Shown piece after piece: positions 35,082-44,916 of a DNA stretch of 64,000 nucleotides. Positions within the stretch are counted from its first letter, which is position 1; each line of letters starts with the position of its first letter. This DNA is from Candidatus Thiomargarita nelsonii (GTDB lineage Bacteria > Pseudomonadota > Gammaproteobacteria > Beggiatoales > Beggiatoaceae). The stretch covers positions 1 through 64,000 of the forward strand of contig JSZA02000007.1 in assembly GCA_000785145.2 (NCBI GenBank), read 5' to 3'. Below the pieces are notes generated by a model. It worked only from the letters and a program-made list of their open reading frames with translations. It was not told the origin of the DNA and did no database searches. Both the position numbers and the translations under genes were made by a program.

Positions 35082-37174
35082 TTGATCGTTCCTATGTTGT
35101 CACAACAGGCAATCACCCTATTCGTCTTTTCCAAAACCCCATACCCCCCAGAAAACAAGCCATCTTCACTCCGCCACTTTCCACCATCAGCCTGCAATCT
35201 TACTTTCTTTCCTGCTCTACTCAATAACACACTCTGCCCCTCAATTTCCACATTCACGCCCGGTGCCAAGGTAAAATTAATGCTCACCGCTTCTGTACCT
35301 TCATATTTGTCGCGTATATGCACCATCTCAGAAGATGGCTCTATTTTAATTTCTCGTTGGTGTACTTTGCCAAAACCACGATGTTCCATTTGAATCTTAT
35401 ATTCACTCTGCTCTGTTACTTTAGCATAAGCCTTGTCTGGCAAAGCAAATAATTGAGTTTCTTCTAATTGATTTTGTTCTTTGCCCTCAACAATAAGCGT
35501 ATTATGACTAGCGGTGGCGCGAAAAGCATTGCGCCGTTTAGGTAGCGGCGTATAAATATAAGTGCCCGGATCAACGATAAATGGCACACCATCTACACAT
35601 AGTTCAAAAGACAATTGATCATTATGGGCATGTCCACCATTACCATTTTGTCCCTGTGAGCCACAACGCACAATCAGATAAATTCGTTGAGTCTTATAAA
35701 TAAATAAACCAAAATCAGGATAGTGATTTTCTTGCCTTTTTAAGACTTTAAAGCTTTGTTTAGGTTTTAATACATTTGATTCTATTGACGCTGTGCCCGC
35801 AAATTTAGTGAAATCTTCATGTTCAAATAAAGTATTGATTGCCGCTACAAGGTGACGATGATCTAAGCCTTCCTCCATCCAATAATCTTCATTATTTGAT
35901 AATTCATCATAGTCTTGTAAATTAAGATAACGCGCCTTAGCCTCTGCAAGCGTCAATTTTTTATAGACTGGAAATAACTTTAAAAACCGCCCACTGTCAT
36001 TATCGCCAATTTGAGGAATCAAACCATCAGGGCGAGTAATATCCATTGTAAACTCAGCTATCTTTTGTAAACGCTTTATGTACCAATCAGGAAATTTTTG
36101 CTTAATTTTAGGTAAAGATAAAATTAATAGCGTCGCATAAATCACTAATTCCCCTGACAGACGATGATAACTGGTGGATGCCTCAAAATTACTACCGTCA
36201 TGATGAAATTGAGTTTTCACTTCCTTAATGACTTCATCTACTGCAAAAGCTAACCAAGCTTCTACTTCTGATGTAGCAGGTAAATAAGCCGCTACATACA
36301 ATAAGCCTATAATATCTGATAAGTAATGATTACTGCGTAAATCTGGAGACCATTCTAAATTATTAATAATATGTCTGCCATGCTCATAGACACTGCGTTT
36401 AAACCGCTTTAGAAAAGTCTCATCAAACTCCGCGCCATAAGCACAAAATAAATCATAAGCCACTAGCCAATTAGCTACTCGTATGCCCACATCCATTGTG
36501 CAACACCAATTAACGCCAAAACGCGGTGGATTGGTAGCCATAAAATCCAGTACCTGATGACGAAATTCACGCTGATAAATCTGATCTTTATCCGTCAAGG
36601 CATATTGAAATGCCAATTGTGGTAAATGCTGCATCCGCGCCAATTCCCAAGGCACTTTGACATCCACACCCAATTTATGTCCATAAGTTATATCTTGATA
36701 CCAAGTCGCCTCACTCCACCGATAGCCCGATTTAAAATCCAAATGCCAATCAATCAGTGTATAATCCTTATCAATTAAAGCCAAAATACGTTTTGACTCG
36801 GCAATATTAGCGGCATTAACAGTCGGTGTCAAATTTTTCATCTCATAACGATAATCTTCCAATCCTCGGCAAGACATACCATGCTTTACTTGTACCCAGC
36901 CTGATCCTAATAAATCAAAATGGTGTTGTAGGTAATGCGAGGTAATGCCATTAAATATTTCCGACATTGACGCTAACTGTTCTACATCTACTTTAGAAAA
37001 ATAATGATGCAGCGCGTCATCTATCAATATTTCAGAATAAGTTGATTGACGCTTATCATGTTGACGCTGAGACTGTTTTGTAATATATCTCTTAGCCTTT
37101 CTAGCCGCTTTTTGTATTAGGATGTGCGGTGGTAAAGTTAGGGCACGGGTTAGGTAGTGTTTTATCTTGGGCAT
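35063..37174 (-). CDS. Heparinase II/III-family polysaccharide lyase-like protein
   Basis: The 703-residue protein has an N-terminal alpha/alpha-toroid region (EASTSYHRLSGELVIYATL near residue 335, with NHYLSDIIGLLYVAAYL). A C-terminal beta-sandwich follows with GGHAHNDQLSFELCVDGVPF and VDPGTYIYTP, the hallmark of heparinase II/III and alginate-lyase-like proteins. Such genes are regular members of EPS loci, where they may trim or modify the polymer. There is no clear signal peptide, so the site of action is unclear. It overlaps the HEPN-like gene at its 3' end. Confidence 0.88.
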   Translation of the reverse strand: MPKIKHYLTRALTLPPHILIQKAARKAKRYITKQSQRQHDKRQSTYSEILIDDALHHYFSKVDVEQLASMSEIFNGITSHYLQHHFDLLGSGWVQVKHGMSCRGLEDYRYEMKNLTPTVNAANIAESKRILALIDKDYTLIDWHLDFKSGYRWSEATWYQDITYGHKLGVDVKVPWELARMQHLPQLAFQYALTDKDQIYQREFRHQVLDFMATNPPRFGVNWCCTMDVGIRVANWLVAYDLFCAYGAEFDETFLKRFKRSVYEHGRHIINNLEWSPDLRSNHYLSDIIGLLYVAAYLPATSEVEAWLAFAVDEVIKEVKTQFHHDGSNFEASTSYHRLSGELVIYATLLILSLPKIKQKFPDWYIKRLQKIAEFTMDITRPDGLIPQIGDNDSGRFLKLFPVYKKLTLAEAKARYLNLQDYDELSNNEDYWMEEGLDHRHLVAAINTLFEHEDFTKFAGTASIESNVLKPKQSFKVLKRQENHYPDFGLFIYKTQRIYLIVRCGSQGQNGNGGHAHNDQLSFELCVDGVPFIVDPGTYIYTPLPKRRNAFRATASHNTLIVEGKEQNQLEETQLFALPDKAYAKVTEQSEYKIQMEHRGFGKVHQREIKIEPSSEMVHIRDKYEGTEAVSINFTLAPGVNVEIEGQSVLLSRAGKKVRLQADGGKWRSEDGLFSGGYGVLEKTNRVIACCDNIGTIKCIKIS

Positions 37175-37244
37175 TAATGCCTGCTCCTAAAAATATACTC
37201 AAAACTATTCATAGGTAATTCGCTCTCTGTTGATAATTACTTCG

Positions 37245-38588
37245 TTACTTCGTTTCCGAAGAATTGCAACTAGAGTCCTGGTTGAGCAGTCCCAACCGTA
37301 GTCGCTCAGTCCGTTCTAACAAGATGGACTTAACCTTTTGAAAAGGTGTCCAACGATCAATCTCCTGATCATAAAGTCTTGCTAAAATGTTTCGCGCAGC
37401 ATTCTCATCAGCTTGTAACACCACCTTGTCGAAACAATAAAATGAATCCCCGTTACGTTTTCCTAAAAGGACTCCATAACGGTTATCCATTTGCGAAGTG
37501 TACGCGCTATTGACAAGAATGACCGAAGAACCTCTTCGGCGAGATACTGTGTCTAAAGCATTTGCTATCACGCCTTTTGTCCAGGAGGATAGTCTTCTAG
37601 TAACCTTTTTTCCAAACTTTTTTGAAGCAATAGGTGAAGTCAAATCCTCAGCCGCAATTATCTCAGCTTTATCAACCAATTTATGCGTTGCTTGATAAAT
37701 TTTATCTTTAATTTGAGAGTCGACTTTTTTCTTTTGACGATTAACTTTCTTTCGATCTAAATTATTTTCAATAATATTTTGTTTTTTATGAGATTTTTTA
37801 TTTGCGACCGCCCTAAGTTTGCTTCTATTTTGATATTTTATCTTTAACTTATCCGATTGATGAGTGAGTATTTGACCTAAACCTTCACCATAATGCTTAC
37901 CTTCCGAATCAACAAAAACTTCGGTATAGCCCTTATCTATACCGAGCGTGGCTTTACCGCAAGTTTTTGGATCGATTATATCTATTGTGTAATGAACCTC
38001 GACTTCACCATCAATTAAAATCAATCGTAAAGTACCAGTAGGTTCTTTTGTGGTATTGAGTGGAATTGCTATTCGTTTGCCTCGTTTTAAACTAGGAATT
38101 TTTATCCAAACCTGTTTACCTAACTGAAATGTTGTGTAATTGTCAGAACGCACGACAATTTGGTTATTTGTATGATTACGTCCGTGTTTCCAATATTGAC
38201 GCATTAAACGCCTCAAATAATTGTCAGAAATCCATTCATCAGATTTAAGTTTCTTATAAAGTTTTGTGCGTTTGTTTTCATCATGAATTTGTTTATAAAT
38301 AACTTTTCTGACTTTTTCTTTGGCGGATTCACGGTTAGCTTTTATGTCACCAAAACTGTCTCGCAAAGTTTCTTTCCAAGCGTTGGCTGAAACCTGAAAT
38401 GGTCGTTTTTCTTTGAGCCATTGATCACGGATTCTTCTATCGTTTTTGATAGATGTACCTTTTATTGAACCATAACAATGCCAAATTTCTGAACGAATTA
38501 TACCTAAGCGTTTAGCTTGTTCTTCCAATTGTTTATATTTGCCACGATTAAGGTTTTTGCTTTTTAGAATCCTGGTGACTTTCATCAA
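37245..38588 (-). CDS. tnpB: IS607-type TnpB RNA-guided nuclease
   Basis: This 447-residue protein has RuvC residues Asp in ATLGIDKGYTEVFVDSEG, Glu in IIAAEDLTSPIASK and Asp in LQADENAARNILARL. The segment where many TnpBs have a four-cysteine ribbon reads YTSQMDNRYGVLLGKRNGDS with a single Cys after it, a version seen in a cyanobacterial/Beggiatoaceae TnpB subgroup as far as I recall. It overlaps the tnpA 3' end by 41 nt. It would cut target-matching DNA under guidance of an element-encoded RNA. Confidence 0.88.
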   Translation of the reverse strand: MMKVTRILKSKNLNRGKYKQLEEQAKRLGIIRSEIWHCYGSIKGTSIKNDRRIRDQWLKEKRPFQVSANAWKETLRDSFGDIKANRESAKEKVRKVIYKQIHDENKRTKLYKKLKSDEWISDNYLRRLMRQYWKHGRNHTNNQIVVRSDNYTTFQLGKQVWIKIPSLKRGKRIAIPLNTTKEPTGTLRLILIDGEVEVHYTIDIIDPKTCGKATLGIDKGYTEVFVDSEGKHYGEGLGQILTHQSDKLKIKYQNRSKLRAVANKKSHKKQNIIENNLDRKKVNRQKKKVDSQIKDKIYQATHKLVDKAEIIAAEDLTSPIASKKFGKKVTRRLSSWTKGVIANALDTVSRRRGSSVILVNSAYTSQMDNRYGVLLGKRNGDSFYCFDKVVLQADENAARNILARLYDQEIDRWTPFQKVKSILLERTERLRLGLLNQDSSCNSSETK

Positions 38589-39177
38589 TAATTACCTTTT
38601 TTATGTCTTTTTTGTACTTTCTCAAACCATATAAACGGCAGGAAAAAGTATGGATAATTGCCATCAAGTCTTCTACCATTTCTTGTTGAGGGCTTAATGA
38701 TTCTTGATTAACGACTATGATTTCACAACCGTTTGTTATTGCTAAATGTTCAAAATATTCAAAACCAAATCTAACCAATCTATCTTTATGAGCAATCAAC
38801 AATTTTGAAACTTCGCCCTTTTGTATAGCGTCCATGATTTTTAAAAATTTCTTCCTTTTAAAATTCATTCCGCCGCCAATTTCTTGTATCCACGAATCAA
38901 CGGCAATACCAGAAGCTAGGCAAAATTGTTCCATTGCATGAACTTGAGATTTCAGATCATCTTTTTGATTTTGGCTAGAAACCCGACAATAAACAATCAC
39001 TTTTTTCTCATTCACCTTTATACCCAACAACCGTCTAACATCGGATTCATCATAATACCTATGTCCAGATTGATGTTTTTTTGCTACAAACTCACCGGAA
39101 GCATCCCATCTTCTGAGTGTTGATACTGATTTACCAACTATTTGGGCAAATTTACCTATGCTATATATTCTACTCAT
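38548..39177 (-). CDS. tnpA: IS607-family serine recombinase TnpA
   Basis: The 209-residue protein starts with a MerR-like helix-turn-helix (YSIGKFAQIVGKSVSTLRRWDASGE in outline). A serine resolvase domain follows with the catalytic serine in VIVYCRVSSQNQKDDL and LLIAHKDRLVRFGFEYFE. This N-terminal DNA-binding plus C-terminal catalytic order is specific to IS607 transposases. It is intact and heads the IS607 element. Confidence 0.93.
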   Translation of the reverse strand: MSRIYSIGKFAQIVGKSVSTLRRWDASGEFVAKKHQSGHRYYDESDVRRLLGIKVNEKKVIVYCRVSSQNQKDDLKSQVHAMEQFCLASGIAVDSWIQEIGGGMNFKRKKFLKIMDAIQKGEVSKLLIAHKDRLVRFGFEYFEHLAITNGCEIIVVNQESLSPQQEMVEDLMAIIHTFSCRLYGLRKYKKDIKKVIIDESHQDSKKQKP

Positions 39178-39222
39178 GTGAGTAATTATACATAGATTTA
39201 GGTAGAATTCAAGTAACAGTTG

Positions 39223-40725
39223 TCACCTCCCATTTAATTTATCCAAAATCCTTTCCACATGCCGCTCCCAAGTATATTTAGCCACGACTTCCTTTCGTGC
39301 ATTTTCTCCCAATTTTATCCGTAGCGTCTCATCTTCAGCAACTACTGCAATGGCATCCGCCAAGGCTTCCACTTCTCCGGGCGGCACTAAATAAGCCGTT
39401 TTTCCATGTTTTAAAATTTCTCCGATTTGTTCCAAATCACTCGCAATAATCGCTTTTCCCATGCCCATATATTCAAACAATTTAGTAGGGCTCCCAAAAA
39501 ACTTGCTGCCATCAGGATTTGGAATATGCGGAGATAGAAAAATATCACAAGCTGCTAAATAGCTGGCGCCTTCTTCTTGGGCGACGCTGCCTGTTAATAT
39601 GACTTTTTGATTGTGTAAAGATTGATTTATCACTTGCTGCACTTGGGGCATCAGTACTCCATCACCAATCAAGAGAAACCGAATAGTATCATTGGGGTGG
39701 CGTTCAAAAAAACGCACTATCGCTTGTGCCATTTCTATAACGCCGTGCCATTGTCCAAATGTGCCAATAAATCCAATCACAATTTTTTTATCTAGGTGAT
39801 ATTTTTGACGGATGCTATTTCCACTGATGGCAGGGGAATATTTTTCGGTGTCAACGCCGTTGGGGTTGACAAGTATTTTTTGTTCTTCTATACCGCGTTC
39901 CAGTAATTCAGTTTTCATGGGTTGACTCACAACAACGACTAAATCAGCGGCTTTTAAATTTAATAATTCAATTTTATGAATGAGTTTTTCGTGAAAAAAT
40001 CGCTTACCCCAGTTTTTTCCCATCCAAATAAAAGAGCCATTGTATTCACAAACATAAGGTATTTTATATTTAGCTTTTAGATAAACGCCAACGTAGTTGC
40101 CTAAACTGTAACGCTGATAGATAAACGATGGATAATGATTTTCAAATTTGGATTCTAGGCATTGAATAAGTTGTTTGTTATAAATGAGTTCAGGTACATT
40201 GGGCAGATTACGCCCTAGCTCATAAGTTGGTTTGCATATTTGAAAGTTATCTTCTTTCTCAACATTTACTAGATAATCGCTACTGACAATTTGAACTTGC
40301 TTTCCAAATGTTCTAAATCCATTGATTACACCACTGAGATGACCAACTGATCCACCACTTTTTATGTTAAACCAGTGATCGGTACGCAAAAAGAGAATAG
40401 AGTTAAACTTTTGCTCAAATGTCTCTTGTGGCTTAGAAAGTTTCTTGAGTAAAGTTGTTTTTCTGGCATGAAACCAATACAGAAAAAACCACGCTAACAA
40501 ATCTTTTATAAGATTTATAACGGTTTTTATAATTGACTGCCTTGGTAAATTTTCTCCCGTGCTATCTTTCCATTGGTAGTCACGCTGTCCAGAAATATAT
40601 AAATAAAGTTCAAGCACATCACGATAGGTGATAGCTCTAATATTTGTGACAGAAATTTGCTTTATTTTGTGCTTGAACAAGTGTTTGGTGCGAAGACAAT
40701 GGATAATTTCTTGTTTTTTAATCAT
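39223..40725 (-). CDS. GT4 glycosyltransferase
   Basis: This 500-residue protein has a GT-B layout: an N-terminal domain with SGGSVGHLSGVINGF, and a C-terminal GT4 domain with VIGFIGTFGQWHGVIEMAQA, DIFLSPHIPNPDGSKFFGSPTKLFEYMGMGKAIIASD and the KLFEYMGMGKAI nucleotide-sugar region. About 100 extra N-terminal residues are basic and contain a hydrophobic patch (IKDLLAWFFLYWF), which may attach it to the membrane. It starts 154 bases after a terminator for the large repeat-protein gene, so it heads its own unit. The sugar is unknown. Confidence 0.88.
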   Translation of the reverse strand: MIKKQEIIHCLRTKHLFKHKIKQISVTNIRAITYRDVLELYLYISGQRDYQWKDSTGENLPRQSIIKTVINLIKDLLAWFFLYWFHARKTTLLKKLSKPQETFEQKFNSILFLRTDHWFNIKSGGSVGHLSGVINGFRTFGKQVQIVSSDYLVNVEKEDNFQICKPTYELGRNLPNVPELIYNKQLIQCLESKFENHYPSFIYQRYSLGNYVGVYLKAKYKIPYVCEYNGSFIWMGKNWGKRFFHEKLIHKIELLNLKAADLVVVVSQPMKTELLERGIEEQKILVNPNGVDTEKYSPAISGNSIRQKYHLDKKIVIGFIGTFGQWHGVIEMAQAIVRFFERHPNDTIRFLLIGDGVLMPQVQQVINQSLHNQKVILTGSVAQEEGASYLAACDIFLSPHIPNPDGSKFFGSPTKLFEYMGMGKAIIASDLEQIGEILKHGKTAYLVPPGEVEALADAIAVVAEDETLRIKLGENARKEVVAKYTWERHVERILDKLNGR

Positions 40726-40746
40726 TAGATAAACTAGACAAAAAAA

Positions 40747-40805
40747 AGGGTAACTCCCCTGTGTAGTGATTTAAACATCATCACTACACAGTGTAGGATT
40801 ACCCT
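40747..40805 (-). terminator. Rho-independent terminator of the large repeat-protein gene
   Basis: Nested inverted repeats form a long stem: inner arms CTGTGTAGTGAT / ATCACTACACAG with a 9-nt loop, outer arms AGGGTAA / TTACCCT. On the minus strand the stem is followed by a T run (CCCTTTTTTTT). It lies 75 bases after the stop of the repeat-protein gene. Confidence 0.85.
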
Positions 40806-40879
40806 ATACAACAGTCCCAACTGAGCGAACGCCCAAGGCAATTCAATTATTAATTATGCAATGAATTTCCACTGGCGCC

Positions 40880-43800
40880 TCACTCAGGGAATGGCTGCCC
40901 ATCATCAGCTGACACGCCTCCTGGAACCGGTTTGTCAGCCTCATCCTCCATCGCGGCGCTGAGCGCAGGCGATGGCGGAGTTTCTATTCCATCTAGGTTA
41001 CCAGTCACCATGAGCTCGGCTGTCCCAGGATGTAGCTTATTCCAAGTGTGAATAAAACCATTACCGTGGAAGCCGGTATCACCCATCACAACCCAAATAC
41101 CAAGAGCTCCAAAGTTAATGATAACATCGTCGATACGATCACTATTCAAATCACCAACCACCATGCTCACGGGTGAGACACCATGCAGAGGGTACCAACC
41201 ACTATGAAAACCACTGCCATTATTCAATATCCAAATGCCGTATGGATCTCCAAAGTCAATGATAAGCTCGCCTACACCATCATTATCCAGATCGGCAATC
41301 ACTATGCTATCAGGTGAGTAACCATGTATATGATCCCACCATCTGTTGTTCCTCCATTCAAAAATACCATGAGGTGCTCCAAAGTCAATGATAATATCGT
41401 TCCCACCAGAATCCATATCCCCAATCACCATGCTGTCGGCTGAAGCCGTTTTATGTAGGGGGAACCATACATGAGGATTGCTCAAAAAATCGCTAAAAAT
41501 CCAAATGCCTAGTGAAGGTCCAAAATCAATAACAACCTCATCCTGTCTGTCTCCCTTAAAATCTCCAGCTACTAGGCCCTTGGGTGACAGTGGATGTATT
41601 TGAACCCAACCGTTAGCTTGATCATTATTCATCATAGCCCAGAGACCCGGTCCTGGACCAAAGTCAATGAGCAGATCGTCTTTACCACTGTCATCCAAAT
41701 CACCAGTCGTTATAACGCTACCGGCTTGTAGAGTATGTAGATTCGCCCAATTGGTGTTATTCATTAACGCCCAAATACCCTGCAAAAATGCAGTGATCAA
41801 ATCATCTTGACCCGTACCATCGATGTCACCAATGGCCATCTTTTCGGGTGATAGCGTATGAATCTTAACCCACTGATTAGGATCATTATTCATGTAAGCC
41901 CAAATACCATCAGCACCTAAATCAATAACAAGATCATTGTCTGTTTTTTCCAAGGCGAATGTCGCTATTACGGTCAAATTGCCGTTCATAGTCACGTCAC
42001 AAGTATTGCCGCTACATGACGGTTCGCTCCAACCTGTAAAGCGCGAGCCATTGAAGTCAACTGCCGTCAATGTGACTACTGTACCCTCATTAAAAGCTTC
42101 TTCGCAATTAATGCCGCAGTCAATTCCAACCGGAACACTTGTCACTCGGCCCCTACCAGTACCCTGTTTTACAACGGTCAAGGTATTTTGGAGGTGAAAT
42201 GTCGCCATGAGCTCATAATCATTATCTATTGTAACTTCACAAACGGGGTTTCCAGTGCAAGCCGTCGCTCCAGAACCGCTCCAGCCTGTAAAGGTTGCCT
42301 CGGGTGTTGCCGTCAATGTTACTATTTTGTGCGGAGCAGGAATAATAGGATAGGCTTCTTCGCAATCAGTGCCGCAGTCAATCCCATCTGTTGCTGGATC
42401 ACTCGTCACATTGCCTGGACCCACTGTTGCGACTTTTAGTGTCTGTACGTTTACGAATTCCGCCACTATATTTCGAGCTTGGTTCATAGGAACGGAACAA
42501 ATATTGGTTCCAGCGCATAAATTTCCGAGATTATTTCCGTTCCAACGTTTAAATTTCGAATCAGTACCGGCTATTGCCGTCAATGTGACGAAGCTATCAT
42601 GAGGGTAATTACCAACCAGGTGAGGGCAATTAGCATTATTTTCACAAATAAGCTCATCCACATCCCCATTAGGACCAGAAGGCGGATCAAATGTGACCTT
42701 ACCACTGACGTTTGGTGGTGTATTGCCCTGAGGATCGGTCAATAATATTGTGACATCAAGCGTCTGTCTGCGTTCAAATGTCGCCGTTACCGTCATAAGA
42801 TCGCTCATTGTAAGCCTACAATCGGCGGTTCCGGGGCACGGAGGATTTACGCTAGAATTTACGCTCCAACCTGTAAAGAGCGAATTAGGACCAGCAGTTG
42901 CCGTCAAAGTGACTACAGTACCCGGATTGAAATCCTCATCGCAAACGTTGTCGAGAATGCCGCCGGCTAAACCATTAGGGCAGTCAATCCCTAACGGAAC
43001 ACTTGTCACATCACCAGTGCCTGAACCATCTAGTATGACAGTAAGCATAGCTTTTTCAAATCTAGCATTGACTGTCAAATCGTTGTTCATGGTAACTGTA
43101 CAAGACTCGGCTATTGTGGGATCGTTGGGGCACAATGATGGATTGCTTGGAACATCCCAACCTGTAAACTTCGAGCCAGTATCAGGATCGGCTGTCAAAG
43201 TGACAACTGTACCAAAAGGAAAATCATAAGAGCTCAGACCGGTGGTGTTAACTTGTGGTGGTATATTCGGAGATGTCACGCGACCGATGCCCGCACCTGG
43301 GCTTGCATCGACGGTAAGCTTCTTTGTTAACTTTGTAAATAACGGGCTTACGGTTAGATTTTCGTTCATTTTGACAGTGCAAGTGGTGGCAATGCCGGCG
43401 CAGGGTCCGCCCCAACCTAAAAAGCTTGTGCCAGTATCGGCGGTTGCTGTCAAAGTGACATCTGTATCCGGGTCGTAAATTTCCTCGCAATCATCAGTGT
43501 TGGTTTGATTGCAGTTAATCCCAGTCGGAGAACTTGTGATGGTATAGCTGCCTGTACTCGTCGTCTCATCGACAGTAAGTATATATGAGTTAAACATCGC
43601 CATTACAGTTACATTCTTACCAGGAGTCCCGGGGATTGTAACGGTACAAGTGTCCAAGGGGGGACTGACTGCGTCGCACTGGTTGGTGGCGTCATTGCCG
43701 TCATCGACGATGACGTTCCAACCTGTAAAGAGCGGGCTTGGATGTGCCGAAGGATCGGGGGTTGCTGTCAAGATGACGACATTATCTAGACCGTAATTTT

Positions 43801-44269
43801 CATCGCAATCACCATGGCCTTGAAAGCAGTCAATCCCAGGCACATTACTCTCCACCCGATTATCGGGGAGAGAAGCAGGATCAGATATTGTGACACTAAG
43901 GTTATTTGCAGGGGCAAATACTGCCGTTTCGATTCGCTCGAACGCATCGATTTGAAACGTACATGTTGGGGCGGTTGTACGGCAATGGAAATTAACTGCC
44001 TGCCACCCCACAAAGATCGAGTTAGCATCGGGGTATGCTGTCAAAGTGACGGGAGTACCTGTTGGGAGTGATTCACTGCAATCACTCCCAGTACCACCAA
44101 CACAACTAATAGCACCATTACTCGTGACTGTATTGTTAGTGCCACCAGCTCCAATCATCCTAACTGTAAGAAGATTATCAGCAAATGCCGATGAACCGAT
44201 GAATAGTGAGCCCACTATAAGAAGGTATCGCATAAATCGCATACCTGATTTCCCAAGATTTGTCTTCAT
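40880..44269 (-). CDS. Large secreted protein: eight InlB-B-like repeats plus a seven-bladed FG-GAP/VCBS propeller
   Basis: The 1129-residue protein has a signal peptide (RFMRYLLIVGSLFIGSSAFA). About eight repeats of 85-105 residues follow to near residue 787. Each has the pattern LTV...G.VTS...GI.C...C.E.F..GT.VTLTA.P...S.FTGW....C.....C.VTM...LTV.A.F, typical of divergent InlB B-repeats, with many paired cysteines. Residues about 788-1095 hold seven FG-GAP/VCBS-like blades (DDLLIDFG..GIW.MMNN...W..LH..SP.SMVIGDLD), with calcium-type DxDxxGxxD loops. The tail is acidic. It is probably exported and could bind glycan or act as an adhesin; the EPS surroundings support this but function is inferred. 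Confidence 0.85.
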   Translation of the reverse strand: MKTNLGKSGMRFMRYLLIVGSLFIGSSAFADNLLTVRMIGAGGTNNTVTSNGAISCVGGTGSDCSESLPTGTPVTLTAYPDANSIFVGWQAVNFHCRTTAPTCTFQIDAFERIETAVFAPANNLSVTISDPASLPDNRVESNVPGIDCFQGHGDCDENYGLDNVVILTATPDPSAHPSPLFTGWNVIVDDGNDATNQCDAVSPPLDTCTVTIPGTPGKNVTVMAMFNSYILTVDETTSTGSYTITSSPTGINCNQTNTDDCEEIYDPDTDVTLTATADTGTSFLGWGGPCAGIATTCTVKMNENLTVSPLFTKLTKKLTVDASPGAGIGRVTSPNIPPQVNTTGLSSYDFPFGTVVTLTADPDTGSKFTGWDVPSNPSLCPNDPTIAESCTVTMNNDLTVNARFEKAMLTVILDGSGTGDVTSVPLGIDCPNGLAGGILDNVCDEDFNPGTVVTLTATAGPNSLFTGWSVNSSVNPPCPGTADCRLTMSDLMTVTATFERRQTLDVTILLTDPQGNTPPNVSGKVTFDPPSGPNGDVDELICENNANCPHLVGNYPHDSFVTLTAIAGTDSKFKRWNGNNLGNLCAGTNICSVPMNQARNIVAEFVNVQTLKVATVGPGNVTSDPATDGIDCGTDCEEAYPIIPAPHKIVTLTATPEATFTGWSGSGATACTGNPVCEVTIDNDYELMATFHLQNTLTVVKQGTGRGRVTSVPVGIDCGINCEEAFNEGTVVTLTAVDFNGSRFTGWSEPSCSGNTCDVTMNGNLTVIATFALEKTDNDLVIDLGADGIWAYMNNDPNQWVKIHTLSPEKMAIGDIDGTGQDDLITAFLQGIWALMNNTNWANLHTLQAGSVITTGDLDDSGKDDLLIDFGPGPGLWAMMNNDQANGWVQIHPLSPKGLVAGDFKGDRQDEVVIDFGPSLGIWIFSDFLSNPHVWFPLHKTASADSMVIGDMDSGGNDIIIDFGAPHGIFEWRNNRWWDHIHGYSPDSIVIADLDNDGVGELIIDFGDPYGIWILNNGSGFHSGWYPLHGVSPVSMVVGDLNSDRIDDVIINFGALGIWVVMGDTGFHGNGFIHTWNKLHPGTAELMVTGNLDGIETPPSPALSAAMEDEADKPVPGGVSADDGQPFPE

Positions 44270-44391
44270 AACTAACTTCTCCTAGAATAGAATTTTGTAG
44301 ACAAGTTTGTTTATTAAAAAAAAGCGTTTGCACATCATTATCGACCTGCATCAGCTATCACTATTTGCATCCGCGACAATGCTTGGCTGTC

Positions 44392-44407
44392 CCAAGATAA
44401 ATCTTGG
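44392..44407. repeat. Dispersed palindrome (CCAAGATAAATCTTGG core), copy 4
   Basis: The 16-bp core of the family is perfect here; one outer base is changed on the left. It lies in the upstream region of the large repeat-protein gene. Confidence 0.85.
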
Positions 44408-44409
44408 AC

Positions 44410-44916
44410 TCCTACATAAACATCATTGCCGATCCAAATATTGAATGACTAGATAGCAATTTTATAGACAATTGTAGACATGTCAACAAATGAGGTATCA
44501 ATATCACACAATTGTGTATAAGGGAGCGATCAACCCTTTATCCCCTCACCTAATGAAAGCTTAGGGTTACTTAATAACACAATGTTTGACCATTTTTTTA
44601 ATGTGGAAGGCTAACCACGTGTAAAATCAAACATTGTGAAGGGAGTGGTTTTAGACAACAAAATTAAAAAAAAGTCAAGCTAAATTTCTATAACATTTTT
44701 TATAGACATGTCTATAAATGTATATATTTTTATGCACGATATTATATTTTATAATACAAAGTCAAGCAAAAAACGATAAAAATAAATAAAAAAAATAAAT
44801 AAAAAAAAAGGGGGACAAAAAAGCGTTGTATAAATGCTACAATGTTCCGCTCATAAGGCAAGCACCCATACTGTCAGTATGGACCAGAAATTTTTGAATG
44901 TCAAAAAAAAGTAAAA
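44410..44916. other. AT-rich intergenic region with inverted repeats
   Basis: The 647-base gap between the large repeat-protein gene and the methyltransferase gene has no credible coding frame. Apart from the palindrome at 44392 it contains a 12-bp inverted repeat CACAATGTTTGA / TCAAACATTGTG (44578-44638), a perfect 16-bp palindrome TATAGACATGTCTATA (44701-44716), a related TAGACA-rich stretch near 44465, and long A/T runs near 44780. These could be operators or a terminator, but no role is shown. Confidence 0.6.

Larger units (their letters stand above)
37200..39215 (-). mobile_element. IS607-family insertion sequence (tnpA-tnpB)
   Basis: A serine-recombinase tnpA (38548-39177) and an overlapping tnpB (37245-38588) in the same direction form a complete IS607-type element between the heparinase-like and GT4 genes. 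IS607 elements lack terminal inverted repeats, so the stated ends are estimates from the gene limits. Both frames are intact. A guide (omega) RNA would be expected across the tnpB 3' end. Confidence 0.85.

Noticed and set aside
43248..43490. Several antisense frames across the large repeat-protein gene
   Set aside because: They repeat with the period of the host repeats and are shadows of its codon pattern.
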